64,000 bases of DNA from Cellulomonas sp. S1-8 (GTDB taxonomy: Bacteria > Actinomycetota > Actinomycetes > Actinomycetales > Cellulomonadaceae), in contig NZ_CP110806.1 of assembly GCF_026184235.1 (NCBI RefSeq), forward strand, positions 2,914,001 through 2,978,000, read 5' to 3'. Made by a program: the position numbers and the translations under genes. Below the pieces are notes generated by a model. The model ran no database searches. It was not told the origin of the DNA and saw nothing but the letters and a program-made list of their open reading frames with translations. The stretch's first letter is position 1, and each line of letters begins with the position of its first letter. Shown piece after piece: positions 8,184 to 18,358 of this stretch.

Positions 8184-9077
8184 GTGCCGCTCGCACCCCG
8201 GGCGGTGGTCGTGCACCGCCGCTCCGAGCTCGACGAGCTGGTCGACCGGCACGGCACCCGCGGTCAGGTCGAGTTCTTCCTGCGCACGCGCGGGCGGGAC
8301 CTGGCGGCGGTGCAGGCCCGGCACGACGCGCTCGAGGGGGCGCTGCGCGAGACCCGCGCGGCTGTCCCGCCCGACTGGCGGCGTGGGGACGTCGAGCGCG
8401 GGGACCTGCACCGGTTCGCGTTCGACCCCGGCGACGTGTGCCTCGTCGTCGGGCCCGACGGGCTGGTCGCCAACACCGCGAAGTACCTGCGCGACCAGCT
8501 CGTCGTCGGGGTCGACCCCGAGCCGGGGCGCAATGCCGGCGTCCTCGTGCGGCACCGCTCGGCACAGGTCGCCGGCGTCCTCGCGGACGTCGTGCGCGGT
8601 GCGGTCGTCGTCGAGGCACGCGCCCTCGTCCACGGCGCGCTCGACGACGGCACCTCGCTCGACGCCCTCAACGACGTGTACGTCGGCCACGGCGGGCACC
8701 AGTCGGCGCGGTACCGCCTGACCGCGCCGGACGGGGCGGAGCGGCAGTCGTCGTCGGGCGTCGTCGTGACCACGGGGACGGGGTCGACCGGCTGGGCGAC
8801 GTCGCTCGCGCGCGGCCGCGCCGACTCCCCCGCGCTGCCCGGACCGGGCGACGACGCGCTCGCGTGGTTCGTCCGCGAGGCGTGGCCGTCGCCGACGACC
8901 GGCGCGGCACGGACCGCAGGGCTGCTCGCCGCGGGCCAGGAGCTCACGCTCGTCGTGGAGTCCGACGCGCTCGTGCTCTTCGGCGACGGGCTGGAGGCGG
9001 ACCGCCTGACGGCGACGTGGGGCCAGACCGTGCGCCTGGGCGTCTCGGACCGGCGCCTGCTGCTCGTGGCTCCGTGA
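8184..9077 (+). CDS. NAD-kinase-like protein coupled to SPFH gene
   Basis: A 297-residue protein that reads like a divergent ATP-NAD kinase. VGPDGLVANTAKYL is at the place of the GGDGT ATP loop, ALNDVYVGHGGHQSARYRL at the place of the NE/D motif, and VVVTTGTGSTGWATS at the place of the conserved TGSTAY loop. The first glycine-rich motif is altered (GPDG), so kinase activity is uncertain. The stop of the SPFH gene is one base before this start; a GTG at 8175 overlapping the SPFH gene is an alternative, but GGAGG at 8169-8173 is better spaced for 8184. The coupling implies that the two proteins are made in matched amounts. Confidence 0.7.
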   Translation: MPLAPRAVVVHRRSELDELVDRHGTRGQVEFFLRTRGRDLAAVQARHDALEGALRETRAAVPPDWRRGDVERGDLHRFAFDPGDVCLVVGPDGLVANTAKYLRDQLVVGVDPEPGRNAGVLVRHRSAQVAGVLADVVRGAVVVEARALVHGALDDGTSLDALNDVYVGHGGHQSARYRLTAPDGAERQSSSGVVVTTGTGSTGWATSLARGRADSPALPGPGDDALAWFVREAWPSPTTGAARTAGLLAAGQELTLVVESDALVLFGDGLEADRLTATWGQTVRLGVSDRRLLLVAP

Positions 9078-9125
9078 CCCGTCCCGTCGGTCCCGTCCCG
9101 CCTGACCCGTCCCGCCGACCTCGCG

Positions 9126-9265
9126 CTTCGGCGGCTTCCGGTGACGCGTGAGCCGCCGAAGGACGAGTTCGCCGGGGCCGGATCGCCCTCACGCCGGCCC
9201 ACGGGACGGCGGGCGTCCGCCCCTGGCGTGAGGGGTCGATCCAGCCCGCGGACGGGTCGCGGGCT
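9126..9265. terminator. Cluster of three hairpins in a convergent gap
   Basis: Three perfect inverted repeats fill the 187-base gap between the NAD-kinase-like gene and the convergent small gene: 9126-9136/9151-9161 (11 bp), 9186-9195/9225-9234 (10 bp) and 9243-9250/9258-9265 (8 bp). They have no T tracts. Together they should block read-through from both sides. Nothing else is seen in this gap. Confidence 0.6.
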
Positions 9266-9501
9266 CAGGCGTCCTTGTCCTCGACGGCGCCGGACGGGTC
9301 GTCCCGCGCGACGAGGTACACGCGCCCCGACGCGTCGCGCACGCGCTCGAAGCCGCCGTGCAGCTCGCCCTCGCGGGCGCGCTCGTCGTCCGTGGAGTCC
9401 CGCCCGGCACGGCGCGGGTCGGTGACCTGGGCGGGACCCAGGAGGTACTTCGCGAGCCACGCGGTCGCGTCGGGCCGCTCCTTGCGCTGCCTGCTCACCA
9501 T
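9265..9501 (-). CDS. Small conserved hypothetical protein
   Basis: A 78-residue soluble, charged protein beginning MVSRQRKERPDATAWLAKYL. It has no membrane segment, no Cys motif and no recognised domain. The open frame extends 17 codons further upstream, but the ATG at 9501 has GGAG three bases upstream and a better-looking N-terminus. Similar short proteins with the ATAWLAKYLLGPAQV-type start are, as I recall, scattered through Actinobacteria. It stands alone between convergent and divergent neighbours. Function unknown. Confidence 0.6.
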   Translation of the reverse strand: MVSRQRKERPDATAWLAKYLLGPAQVTDPRRAGRDSTDDERAREGELHGGFERVRDASGRVYLVARDDPSGAVEDKDA

Positions 9502-9599
9502 GGGCTCCGTCCGTGCACCGTTCGCCACCGCCCTCACTATGCCAGGACCCACCCGGGACGGCCCCGGGCTCTGGTGGGCTCACCCCCGCGCGGTGTTTC

Positions 9600-10238
9600 A
9601 TGGTCGTCGTGACCCCGAGCGACGCACCGGGCACCGACCCGACGACCCTCACCCCCGGGTTCCGCGGACGCCCGCGGACCTCCGGGAACGCGCTGCCCCC
9701 CGGGCAGTACGAGGTGCACGACTTCCCGGTGCTGTCCGCCGGGCCGACGCCCAACATCGACACCGCGCGATGGCAGCTCGACGTCCGCAACGAGGACGAC
9801 GCGACGTGGCGCTGGTCGTGGGCCGACCTCATGGCCCTGCCGCAGGACGACGCGGTCGTCGACCTGCACTGCGTGACGCGGTGGTCGAAGTTCGGCACCC
9901 GCTGGGGCGGCGTGAGCCTGGACGTGCTGCTCGCCGACGTGCCGTCCGCCGCGCAGTACGCGTTCGTCAGCTGCTACGGCGGGTACACGACCAACCTGCC
10001 CGTCGCCGACCTGCTCGGCGGCAAGGCGTGGATCGCGCACACCTACGACGGCCGCCCGCTGGACCCGGTGCACGGCGGCCCGGCCCGTCTGCTGGTGCCG
10101 CACCTGTACCTGTGGAAGTCGGCCAAGTGGGTCCGCTCGATCACGCTGCTCCGCGATGACATGCGGGGGTTCTGGGAGCGGTACGGGTACCACGACTACG
10201 GCGACCCGTGGCGCGAGCAGCGCTACCAGGGGGACTGA
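9600..10238 (+). CDS. Sulfite-oxidase-like molybdopterin-dependent oxidoreductase
   Basis: A 212-residue protein made of a single molybdopterin-binding domain of the sulfite oxidase/YedY type. DLHCVTRWSKFGTRWGGVSLDVLL carries the Cys that ligates molybdenum, and FVSCYGGYTTNLPVADLL, GGPARLLVPHLYLWKSAKWV are family motifs. There is no Tat or Sec signal and no dimerisation domain, so it is a short cytoplasmic version. The start is uncertain (ATG 9600, weak ribosome site). The next gene, six bases on, encodes an FAD reductase that most likely supplies electrons. The substrate is unknown; methionine sulfoxide or another S-/N-oxide is possible. Confidence 0.85.
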   Translation: MVVVTPSDAPGTDPTTLTPGFRGRPRTSGNALPPGQYEVHDFPVLSAGPTPNIDTARWQLDVRNEDDATWRWSWADLMALPQDDAVVDLHCVTRWSKFGTRWGGVSLDVLLADVPSAAQYAFVSCYGGYTTNLPVADLLGGKAWIAHTYDGRPLDPVHGGPARLLVPHLYLWKSAKWVRSITLLRDDMRGFWERYGYHDYGDPWREQRYQGD

Positions 10239-10243
10239 CCGCC

Positions 10244-11068
10244 ATGACGACCACCGACGCCACCCCGACCGGCACCGGGTCCACCGGCACCGGGTCCACC
10301 GTCGCGCGCCTCGGCGACCGCTTCGCGTCCGCGCACGGCTGGCGCGTCGCCACCGTCGTCGACGCGTGGCAGGAGACCGCGACGGCCCGCACGCTCGTCC
10401 TCGACGTGCCGGACTGGCCCGGCCACCGCGCCGGGCAGCACGTCGACCTGCGCCTGACCGCAGACGACGGCTACACGGCCTCCCGCGCGTACTCGGTGAG
10501 CGCACCGACCGACCCCGCGCACCCGCACCGCGTGCAGGTCACGGTCCAGCGCGTCATGGGGGGTGAGGTGTCGACGTACCTGGTCGACGACCTGCCCGTC
10601 GGCGCGGGCATCGAGGTGCGGGGGCCGGTGGGCGGCTGGTTCGTCTGGGAGCCGGGCACCGCGGGCGGCGCCCCCGTCCTGCTGGTCGCCGGCGGGTCCG
10701 GGGTGACACCGCTGGTCGCGATGGTCCGCGCCCGGCGCGCCGCGGGCGACCGGACGCCGTTCCGGCTCCTGTACTCCGTGCGGATGCCGACCGACGCCCT
10801 GTTCCTCGACGAGCTGACCGGGCCGAGCACCGACGGCGTCGACGCGCAGGTCTGGTTCACGCGTGCCGCACCCCCGGACGCCCCGCGCCCGCCCGCCCGC
10901 ATCGGGCTGCGCGACCTGGCGCGCCACGGCTGGCCGGCCGACCTCGCGCCCGTCTGCTACGTCTGCGGGCCCACCGGCTTCGTCGAGGCGATGACCCGCA
11001 TGCTGCTGGTCCTGGGCCACGACGCCCGCGCGCTGCGCGCCGAGCGCTTCGGGCCGTCGACGGACTGA
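10244..11068 (+). CDS. FAD-binding oxidoreductase (ferredoxin-reductase type)
   Basis: A 274-residue flavin reductase. Residues about 35-135 form the FAD barrel (SRAYSVSAPTD is the RxYS flavin motif) and residues about 140-270 the NAD(P) half (LLVAGGSGVTPLVAMVRAR; CYVCGPTGFVEAM). The C-terminal 2Fe-2S domain of many homologues is absent, so electrons must pass directly from FAD to a partner, most likely the molybdopterin protein encoded just upstream. Residues 9-18 come from two copies of a 15-base repeat (10268-10297) and are a Thr/Gly/Ser linker. Confidence 0.85.
   Translation: MTTTDATPTGTGSTGTGSTVARLGDRFASAHGWRVATVVDAWQETATARTLVLDVPDWPGHRAGQHVDLRLTADDGYTASRAYSVSAPTDPAHPHRVQVTVQRVMGGEVSTYLVDDLPVGAGIEVRGPVGGWFVWEPGTAGGAPVLLVAGGSGVTPLVAMVRARRAAGDRTPFRLLYSVRMPTDALFLDELTGPSTDGVDAQVWFTRAAPPDAPRPPARIGLRDLARHGWPADLAPVCYVCGPTGFVEAMTRMLLVLGHDARALRAERFGPSTD
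10268..10297 (+). repeat. Two tandem 15-bp units inside the reductase gene
   Basis: ACCGGCACCGGGTCC occurs twice head to tail and encodes a repeated Thr-Gly-Thr-Gly-Ser unit in the flexible N-terminus. Probably slippage-derived and of no function. Confidence 0.8.
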
Positions 11069-11081
11069 CGCCGTCCGCCCG

Positions 11082-12029
11082 TCAGTGCGCCGCGGCGTGA
11101 CCCCGACGCTTGTGCACCTGGTGCATGACGAGCACGACGACCGCACCGACGACGAGGCCGATGACGGCCGACGCGAGCGTGTTGACGAACCACGCGAGGA
11201 ACCCGCCGATGCCGGCGACGCCCGCGACCCCCTCCTCGAGGTGGTGGACCAGGTCGTACAGGCCGTGCCACCCGAGCTCGTCGACGCCGACGAGCAGGAT
11301 GTGACCGCCGACCCACAGCATCGCGACGATGCCGACGGTCGACAGGACGGACAGGAACTTCGGCATCGCGGTGACCAGCCAGCGCCCGAAGCCGGCGATG
11401 GCGCCGTCGCCCCGCTGCGCCAGCCGCAGACCGAGGTCGTCGGCCTTGACGATCAGCGCGACCAGGCCGTACACGAGCGCCGTGATGGCGACCGCCACGA
11501 CCGCCAGGATGATCGCGCGGGACACGAGCCCCTCGTCGGCGACCTCGTTGAGGGCGATGACCATGATCTCGGCGGACAGGATGAAGTCGGTGCGGATCGC
11601 GCCCGCGACCATCTTCTTCTCGGCGTCCGGTCCCTGCTCGACGGCCAGCGCCTTCGGCGTCACGTGCTTCGAGCCGCTGACGGCCTCCCACAGCTTCTCG
11701 GCGCCCTCGTAGGCGAGGTACGTCCCGCCGACCATGAGGATCGGCGTGAGCAGCCACGGCAGGAACTGGCTGAGCAGCAGGGCGGCCGGGAGGATGAACA
11801 GCAGCTTGTTGCGCAGCGAGCCGCGTGCGATCCGCCAGACCATCGGCAGCTCGCGGGCGGCCGTGACGCCGTGCACGTACCGCGGGGTCACCGCGGTGTC
11901 GTCGATGACGACGCCGACGGCCTTGGCGCTCGCCCTGCCCGCCGCCGCGCCGACGTCGTCGACCGACGCCGCCGCGAGCTTCGCGAGCATCGCGATGTCG
12001 TCCAGGAGCGCCGCGAGACCGCCAGCCAT
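11082..12029 (-). CDS. DUF808-family inner membrane protein
   Basis: A 315-residue polytopic membrane protein. The start MAGGLAALLDDIAMLAKLAA and the following DDVGAAAGRASAKAVGVVIDDTAVTPRYVHG are the hallmark of the DUF808 (YedI-like) family. About six hydrophobic segments follow (for example LLFILPAALLLSQFLPWLL, AIILAVVAVAITALVYGLV, AVIGLVVGAVVVLVM), and the C-terminus is basic. AGGTGG precedes the ATG. The family is widespread and uncharacterised. It is convergent with the flavin reductase and lies downstream of the CsoR-like gene on the same strand, but its start is 95 bases from that gene. Confidence 0.85.
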   Translation of the reverse strand: MAGGLAALLDDIAMLAKLAAASVDDVGAAAGRASAKAVGVVIDDTAVTPRYVHGVTAARELPMVWRIARGSLRNKLLFILPAALLLSQFLPWLLTPILMVGGTYLAYEGAEKLWEAVSGSKHVTPKALAVEQGPDAEKKMVAGAIRTDFILSAEIMVIALNEVADEGLVSRAIILAVVAVAITALVYGLVALIVKADDLGLRLAQRGDGAIAGFGRWLVTAMPKFLSVLSTVGIVAMLWVGGHILLVGVDELGWHGLYDLVHHLEEGVAGVAGIGGFLAWFVNTLASAVIGLVVGAVVVLVMHQVHKRRGHAAAH

Positions 12030-12124
12030 GTGCCACCTTCGTCCGTGCCGGTGCGCGTGCGGTCCGGGACTGGCCGCACGCCAGGGACAGGGTAGGCCCC
12101 GGGTGCGCCTCGCGCAGCGCTCGG

Positions 12125-14330
<2,206 letters not shown>

Positions 14331-14344
14331 GGAACCACCGTACA

Positions 14345-14364
14345 GCATACCCCCGGGGGTATGC
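14345..14364. promoter_or_regulatory. Perfect CsoR/CstR-type operator palindrome
   Basis: GCATACCCCC-GGGGGTATGC is a perfect 20-bp palindrome 15 bases upstream of the rhodanese-fusion start. A G/C tract flanked by ATAC/GTAT is the known shape of CsoR-family operators. It is the probable site of the CsoR/CstR-like repressor encoded at the end of this operon (autoregulation). Confidence 0.8.
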
Positions 14365-14403
14365 GGTAGGGGTCGGACGTGGGCCGAGGAGGTGGACAGA
14401 CGT

Positions 14404-14419
14404 ATAGATTGTGCTCTAT
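14404..14419. promoter_or_regulatory. Dyad ATAGA-N6-TCTAT, first copy
   Basis: ATAGA (14404-14408) and TCTAT (14415-14419) are perfect inverted half-sites, AT-rich in a GC-rich genome. A second copy with the same geometry lies at 14460-14475. Both are upstream of pstS. The cognate regulator is unknown. Confidence 0.5.
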
Positions 14420-14431
14420 TCGTCAGGTGCG

Positions 14432-14460
14432 GTTCCGCCGGCGTTCACCTCGAATTCAGA
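14432..14460 (+). promoter_or_regulatory. PHO-box-like triple direct repeat upstream of pstS
   Basis: GTTCCGC-cggc, GTTCACC-tcga and ATTCAGA-taga follow one another with an exact 11-base period. Actinobacterial PhoP boxes are 11-bp direct repeats with a GTTCACC core, which the middle unit matches exactly. A possible -10 (TATCAA, 14473-14478) lies downstream. Phosphate-starvation control of pst is strongly suggested. Confidence 0.75.
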
Positions 14461-14475
14461 TAGACCGCGTTCTAT
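14460..14475. promoter_or_regulatory. Dyad ATAGA-N6-TCTAT, second copy
   Basis: ATAGA (14460-14464) and TCTAT (14471-14475) repeat the geometry of the dyad at 14404, with 56 bases between the two centres. This copy overlaps the downstream end of the PHO-like box and the likely -10 region of pstS. Confidence 0.5.
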
Positions 14476-14535
14476 CAATCCCGTCCAGACGACGAGGCCC
14501 CGGTACGCCCGGTGCCGACAGAGACGGGAACACCT

Positions 14536-15513
14536 GTGTTCAGACTTCCGCACCGCACCGCAGCCGCCATCACGGCCACCGGCGCCGTTCTCCTGCTCGC
14601 CGCGTGCGGCGGCCAGAACAGCTCGTCGGCCGCACCGACGGGCGGCGAGGGTGGCGACGCCCTCTCCGGCGAGGTCGTCATCGACGGCTCCTCGACGGTC
14701 GAGCCGTTGAGCTCGGCCGCCGCCACCCTCTTCCGTGACGTCGAGCCCGGCGTGAACGTCACCGTCGCAACCTCGGGCACCGGCGGCGGGTTCCAGCGGT
14801 TCTGCGCCGACGAGACGGACATCTCCGACGCCTCGCGCCCGATCAAGGACGAGGAGTCCGCCGACTGCGAGGCGGCCGGTGTCGAGTACACCGAGATCGT
14901 CATCGCCAACGACGGCCTGTCCGTCGTGGTCAACCCGGAGAACGACTGGCTCGACTGCATCACGGTCGACCAGCTCGCCACCATCTGGGGCCCGGAGTCC
15001 GAGGGCACCGTGACGTCGTGGGCCGACGTCGACCCGTCCTTCCCGGACGAGCCCCTCGCGCTCTACGGCGCCGGCACCGACTCGGGCACGTTCGACTACT
15101 TCACCGAGGCCGTCAACGGCGAGGAGGGCGCGGTCCGCACGGACTACACCCCGTCGGAGGACGACAACCTCACCGTGCAGGGCGTCTCCGGTGCCCTCGG
15201 CGGCATGGGCTTCTTCGGCCTCAGCTACGCCGAGGAGAACGCCGACACGATCAAGCTCCTCGACGTCGACAACGGCGAGGGCTGCGTGACGCCCACCTCG
15301 GAGACCGTCCAGGACGGCTCGTACGCACCGCTCGGCCGCCCGCTGTTCATCTACGTCAACAACGCGAAGTACGCGGAGAACCCGGCCCTGCAGGCGTTCG
15401 TCGACTTCTACCTCGAGAACGAGGAGCAGATCGCTGCCGACGCCCTGTTCATCGACCTGACGGACGAGCAGGCGCAGACCGCGCGGGACGCGCTCGACAG
15501 CCTCGTCGGCTGA
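14536..15513 (+). CDS. pstS: Phosphate ABC transporter substrate-binding lipoprotein
   Basis: A 325-residue lipoprotein. The GTG start gives a short basic N-terminus, a hydrophobic core and a lipobox LLAAC with the lipidated Cys at residue 24. The mature part has the PstS pattern: IDGSSTVEPLSSAAATLF (phosphate loop), TSGTGGGFQRFCADETDISDAS split across the binding site, and YGAGTDSGTFDYFTEAVNG. It delivers phosphate to PstC/PstA. An upstream GTG at 14512 is in frame but would put nine polar residues before the signal. The gene leads the pstSCAB operon behind a PHO-box-like repeat. Confidence 0.93.
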   Translation: MFRLPHRTAAAITATGAVLLLAACGGQNSSSAAPTGGEGGDALSGEVVIDGSSTVEPLSSAAATLFRDVEPGVNVTVATSGTGGGFQRFCADETDISDASRPIKDEESADCEAAGVEYTEIVIANDGLSVVVNPENDWLDCITVDQLATIWGPESEGTVTSWADVDPSFPDEPLALYGAGTDSGTFDYFTEAVNGEEGAVRTDYTPSEDDNLTVQGVSGALGGMGFFGLSYAEENADTIKLLDVDNGEGCVTPTSETVQDGSYAPLGRPLFIYVNNAKYAENPALQAFVDFYLENEEQIAADALFIDLTDEQAQTARDALDSLVG

Positions 15514-15532
15514 CGAACCACAGGACCCTCCC

Positions 15533-16489
15533 ATGACGACACTGCGCACGACTCCGGCAGGGGCGGCCACCACGCCGCCCCTGCCGGGGGTGCCCACCCT
15601 GAGCGGCAGGCCCCGACCGTTCGAGACCGTCGTGCGCTGGCTCCTGCGCGCCGCGGCGGCTCTCTCGGTCGTCATCACGATCGGCATCGTGCTCTCGCTC
15701 CTCGGCCCCGCCCTCGCGTTCTTCCGCGAGGTCCCCGTGCTCGACTTCCTCACGGGGACGCGTTGGGCGCCGCAGTTCGCCGACGCGTCGTTCGGCGTGC
15801 TGCCGCTGGTCACCGCGACCGCGTGGACCACGTTCATCGCGCTGCTGGTGGCCGTCCCCTTCGGTCTCGGCGCGGCGATCTACCTCGCCGAGTACGCCCG
15901 GCCCCGGGTGCGCGGCATCCTCAAGCCCGTTCTCGAGCTGCTGGCGGGCATCCCCACCGTCGTCTTCGGGTTCTTCGCGCTCAGCTTCGTCGCACCGGTC
16001 CTGCTGCGCGGGCTGCTGGGGGTCCAGGTCGGCACGTTCTCGATCCTCGCGGCCGGTCTGGTCATGGGCTTCATGATCATCCCGACCGTCGCGTCGCTCT
16101 CGGAGGACGCGATGACCGCGGTGCCGCAGGCGCTGCGTCAGGGTTCCGCCGCGCTCGGCGCCAACCGGATGCAGACGACGCTGCGCGTCGTCCTGCCCGC
16201 CGCGCTCTCCGGGATCGTCGCCGCGGTGGTCCTCGGGATCTCCCGCGCCATCGGCGAGACGATGATCGTCGCGATCGCCGCCGGCGCGCGTCCGCAGATG
16301 GTGACCGACCCCACGATGGAGGGCGCCACCATGACGGGCTTCATCGCGCGCATGGCCCTGGGCGACTCCCGCATCGGCTCGCTGCAGTACAACACCCTCT
16401 TCGCCGTCGGCCTCCTGCTGTTCCTGCTCACGCTCGTCGTGAACATGGTGAGCATCCAGCTGGTCCGACGCTTCCGGCAGGAGTACTGA
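15533..16489 (+). CDS. pstC: Phosphate ABC transporter permease PstC
   Basis: A 318-residue inner membrane permease with about six membrane segments. The family sequence includes FLTGTRWAPQFADASFGVLPLV, the typical PstC turn before the second segment, and EDAMTAVPQALRQGSAALGANRMQTTLRVVLPAA, the EAA loop that contacts the ATPase. It starts 19 bases after pstS and its stop overlaps the pstA ATG by one base, so the two permeases are coupled. Confidence 0.93.
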   Translation: MTTLRTTPAGAATTPPLPGVPTLSGRPRPFETVVRWLLRAAAALSVVITIGIVLSLLGPALAFFREVPVLDFLTGTRWAPQFADASFGVLPLVTATAWTTFIALLVAVPFGLGAAIYLAEYARPRVRGILKPVLELLAGIPTVVFGFFALSFVAPVLLRGLLGVQVGTFSILAAGLVMGFMIIPTVASLSEDAMTAVPQALRQGSAALGANRMQTTLRVVLPAALSGIVAAVVLGISRAIGETMIVAIAAGARPQMVTDPTMEGATMTGFIARMALGDSRIGSLQYNTLFAVGLLLFLLTLVVNMVSIQLVRRFRQEY

Positions 16490-17385
16490 TGACCACCACG
16501 ATCGCGCCGCACCAGCGGCTCGCGACGGACGGTCGCTCACGCGAGCGCAACCCGCGCTCGATGATCTTCCTGTTCGCGCTCTGGCTGAGCCTGTTCATCG
16601 CGCTGCTCACGCTGCTCACCCTCATCGTGTCGACGTTCATCGACGGCGCGGGCCGGCTCGACTCCCGGCTCTTCACCGAGTTCCCGTCGTCACGGCCGGA
16701 AGAGGCGGGAGCGCGCCCGGCCATCCTCGGCTCGCTCTGGGTGATCGTCACGACCGCCCTCCTCGCGATCCCGCTCGGCATCGCCGCCGCGGTCCACCTC
16801 GAGGAGTTCGCCGACAGGCACAGCAGGTTCAACCGCTTCGTCGAGGTCAACATCCAGAACCTCGCGGCGATCCCCTCGATCATCTACGGGATGCTCGCCG
16901 TCGGGTTCCTCGGGCTAATGGGCGTGGCCAACAAGAACATCGTGATCGGCGGGGCCGTCGCGCTCGCGCTGCTCATCCTGCCCGTGGTCATCATCTCGAC
17001 GCGCGAGGCGCTGCGCTCCGTCCCGCGCGACCTGCGGCAGGGCTCGTTGGCCCTGGGTGCCACCGGGCTGCAGACCACCTGGCGGATCACGCTGCCCGCA
17101 GCGATCCCCGGCATCGCGACCGGCACGATCCTGTCCTTGTCCCGTGCGCTCGGTGAGGCCGCACCGCTGCTGCTGCTGGGTGCCCTCGTCTTCGTGTCGT
17201 TCGACCCGAACGGCCTGATGAGCGGCTTCACGACCATGCCGATCCAGATCTTCGGCTGGACCAACAACCCGCAGGCGGAGTTCCGCGAGCTCGCGGCCGC
17301 GGCGTCGCTGCTGCTGGTCGGCATCCTGCTGCTGATGAACGGCCTCGCCATCGTCATCCGCAACCGCTACCAGCGTCGCTGGTGA
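16489..17385 (+). CDS. pstA: Phosphate ABC transporter permease PstA
   Basis: A 298-residue permease with six predicted membrane segments. The EAA loop [37 protein letters not shown] is clear, and [15 protein letters not shown] is characteristic of PstA. The start is the ATG in an ATGA overlap with the pstC stop, although the open frame runs further upstream in the pstC shadow. It pairs with PstC to form the channel of the phosphate importer. Confidence 0.93.
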   Translation: MTTTIAPHQRLATDGRSRERNPRSMIFLFALWLSLFIALLTLLTLIVSTFIDGAGRLDSRLFTEFPSSRPEEAGARPAILGSLWVIVTTALLAIPLGIAAAVHLEEFADRHSRFNRFVEVNIQNLAAIPSIIYGMLAVGFLGLMGVANKNIVIGGAVALALLILPVVIISTREALRSVPRDLRQGSLALGATGLQTTWRITLPAAIPGIATGTILSLSRALGEAAPLLLLGALVFVSFDPNGLMSGFTTMPIQIFGWTNNPQAEFRELAAAASLLLVGILLLMNGLAIVIRNRYQRRW

Positions 17386-17422
17386 CGACCCCGTGACCAC
17401 CGCCGCGCGACCGGAAGGCGCC

Positions 17423-18304
17423 ATGAACCCCATCGACCGCACCCTCGAGACCGACCGCGTCGCGGTGACCACCCAGGCCCCGCAGGCCACACGGCACGAC
17501 TCCCGCGACCTCACACCCGAGCCCTCGCCGGTGCTGCAGTGCGAGGACGTCGCCGTGCGTTACGGCGACTTCGTCGCCGTGCGGGACGTGACCCTGCCCT
17601 TCGGGCACAACGAGATCACCGCGCTGATCGGCCCGTCCGGCTGCGGCAAGTCGACCATCCTGCGGTCCCTGAACCGCATGAACGACCTGGTCGACGGCGC
17701 ACGGGTCTCCGGCGCCGTGCGCTACTGGGGTCAGGACGTGTACGGCGCGGGCGTCGACCCGATCGAGGTCCGCCGCCGCATCGGCATGGTCTTCCAGAAG
17801 CCCAACCCGTTCCCCAAGTCCATCTACGACAACGTGGCCTACGGCCCGCGCGTGACGGGCATGAAGGCCGACTCGATGGACGACCTCGTGGAGCAGTCGC
17901 TGCGCCGTGCCGCGCTGTGGGACGAGGTCAAGGACAAGCTCAACCAGAGCGCGTACGGCCTGTCCGGCGGGCAGCAGCAGCGCCTGTGCATCGCCCGCAC
18001 GATCGCCGTGGAGCCGGACGTCATCCTCATGGACGAGCCGTGCTCGGCCCTGGACCCGATCGCGACCCTGCGCATCGAGGAGCTCATGTCCGACCTGCGC
18101 TCCCGGTACACGATCGTCATCGTGACCCACAACATGCAGCAGGCCGCGCGGGTCGCCGACCGGACGGCCTTCTTCACGACGGACGTCGACAGCACGACCG
18201 GCGACCGGACGGGCCGCCTGGTGGAGTTCGACCTGACCACCAAGATCTTCGAGAACCCCGCCGACAGCCGCACCGAGGACTACATCACCGGGCGTTTCGG
18301 GTGA
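17423..18304 (+). CDS. pstB: Phosphate ABC transporter ATPase
   Basis: A 293-residue ATPase. Walker A is GPSGCGKST, the Q loop is in [20 protein letters not shown] (a PstB signature), the ABC signature is [15 protein letters not shown], Walker B is [13 protein letters not shown] and the H loop is [11 protein letters not shown]. The first 35-40 residues are a polar extension not needed for the fold. The ATG at 17423 follows GGAAGG; a GTG at 17393 is a less likely start. It energises PstC/PstA. No phoU gene follows in this window. Confidence 0.93.
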   Translation: MNPIDRTLETDRVAVTTQAPQATRHDSRDLTPEPSPVLQCEDVAVRYGDFVAVRDVTLPFGHNEITALIGPSGCGKSTILRSLNRMNDLVDGARVSGAVRYWGQDVYGAGVDPIEVRRRIGMVFQKPNPFPKSIYDNVAYGPRVTGMKADSMDDLVEQSLRRAALWDEVKDKLNQSAYGLSGGQQQRLCIARTIAVEPDVILMDEPCSALDPIATLRIEELMSDLRSRYTIVIVTHNMQQAARVADRTAFFTTDVDSTTGDRTGRLVEFDLTTKIFENPADSRTEDYITGRFG

Positions 18305-18358
18305 CCGGACGATCCGCGCACCGATGACGAGATGCTGCGGCACGAGGGGGACCCGACG

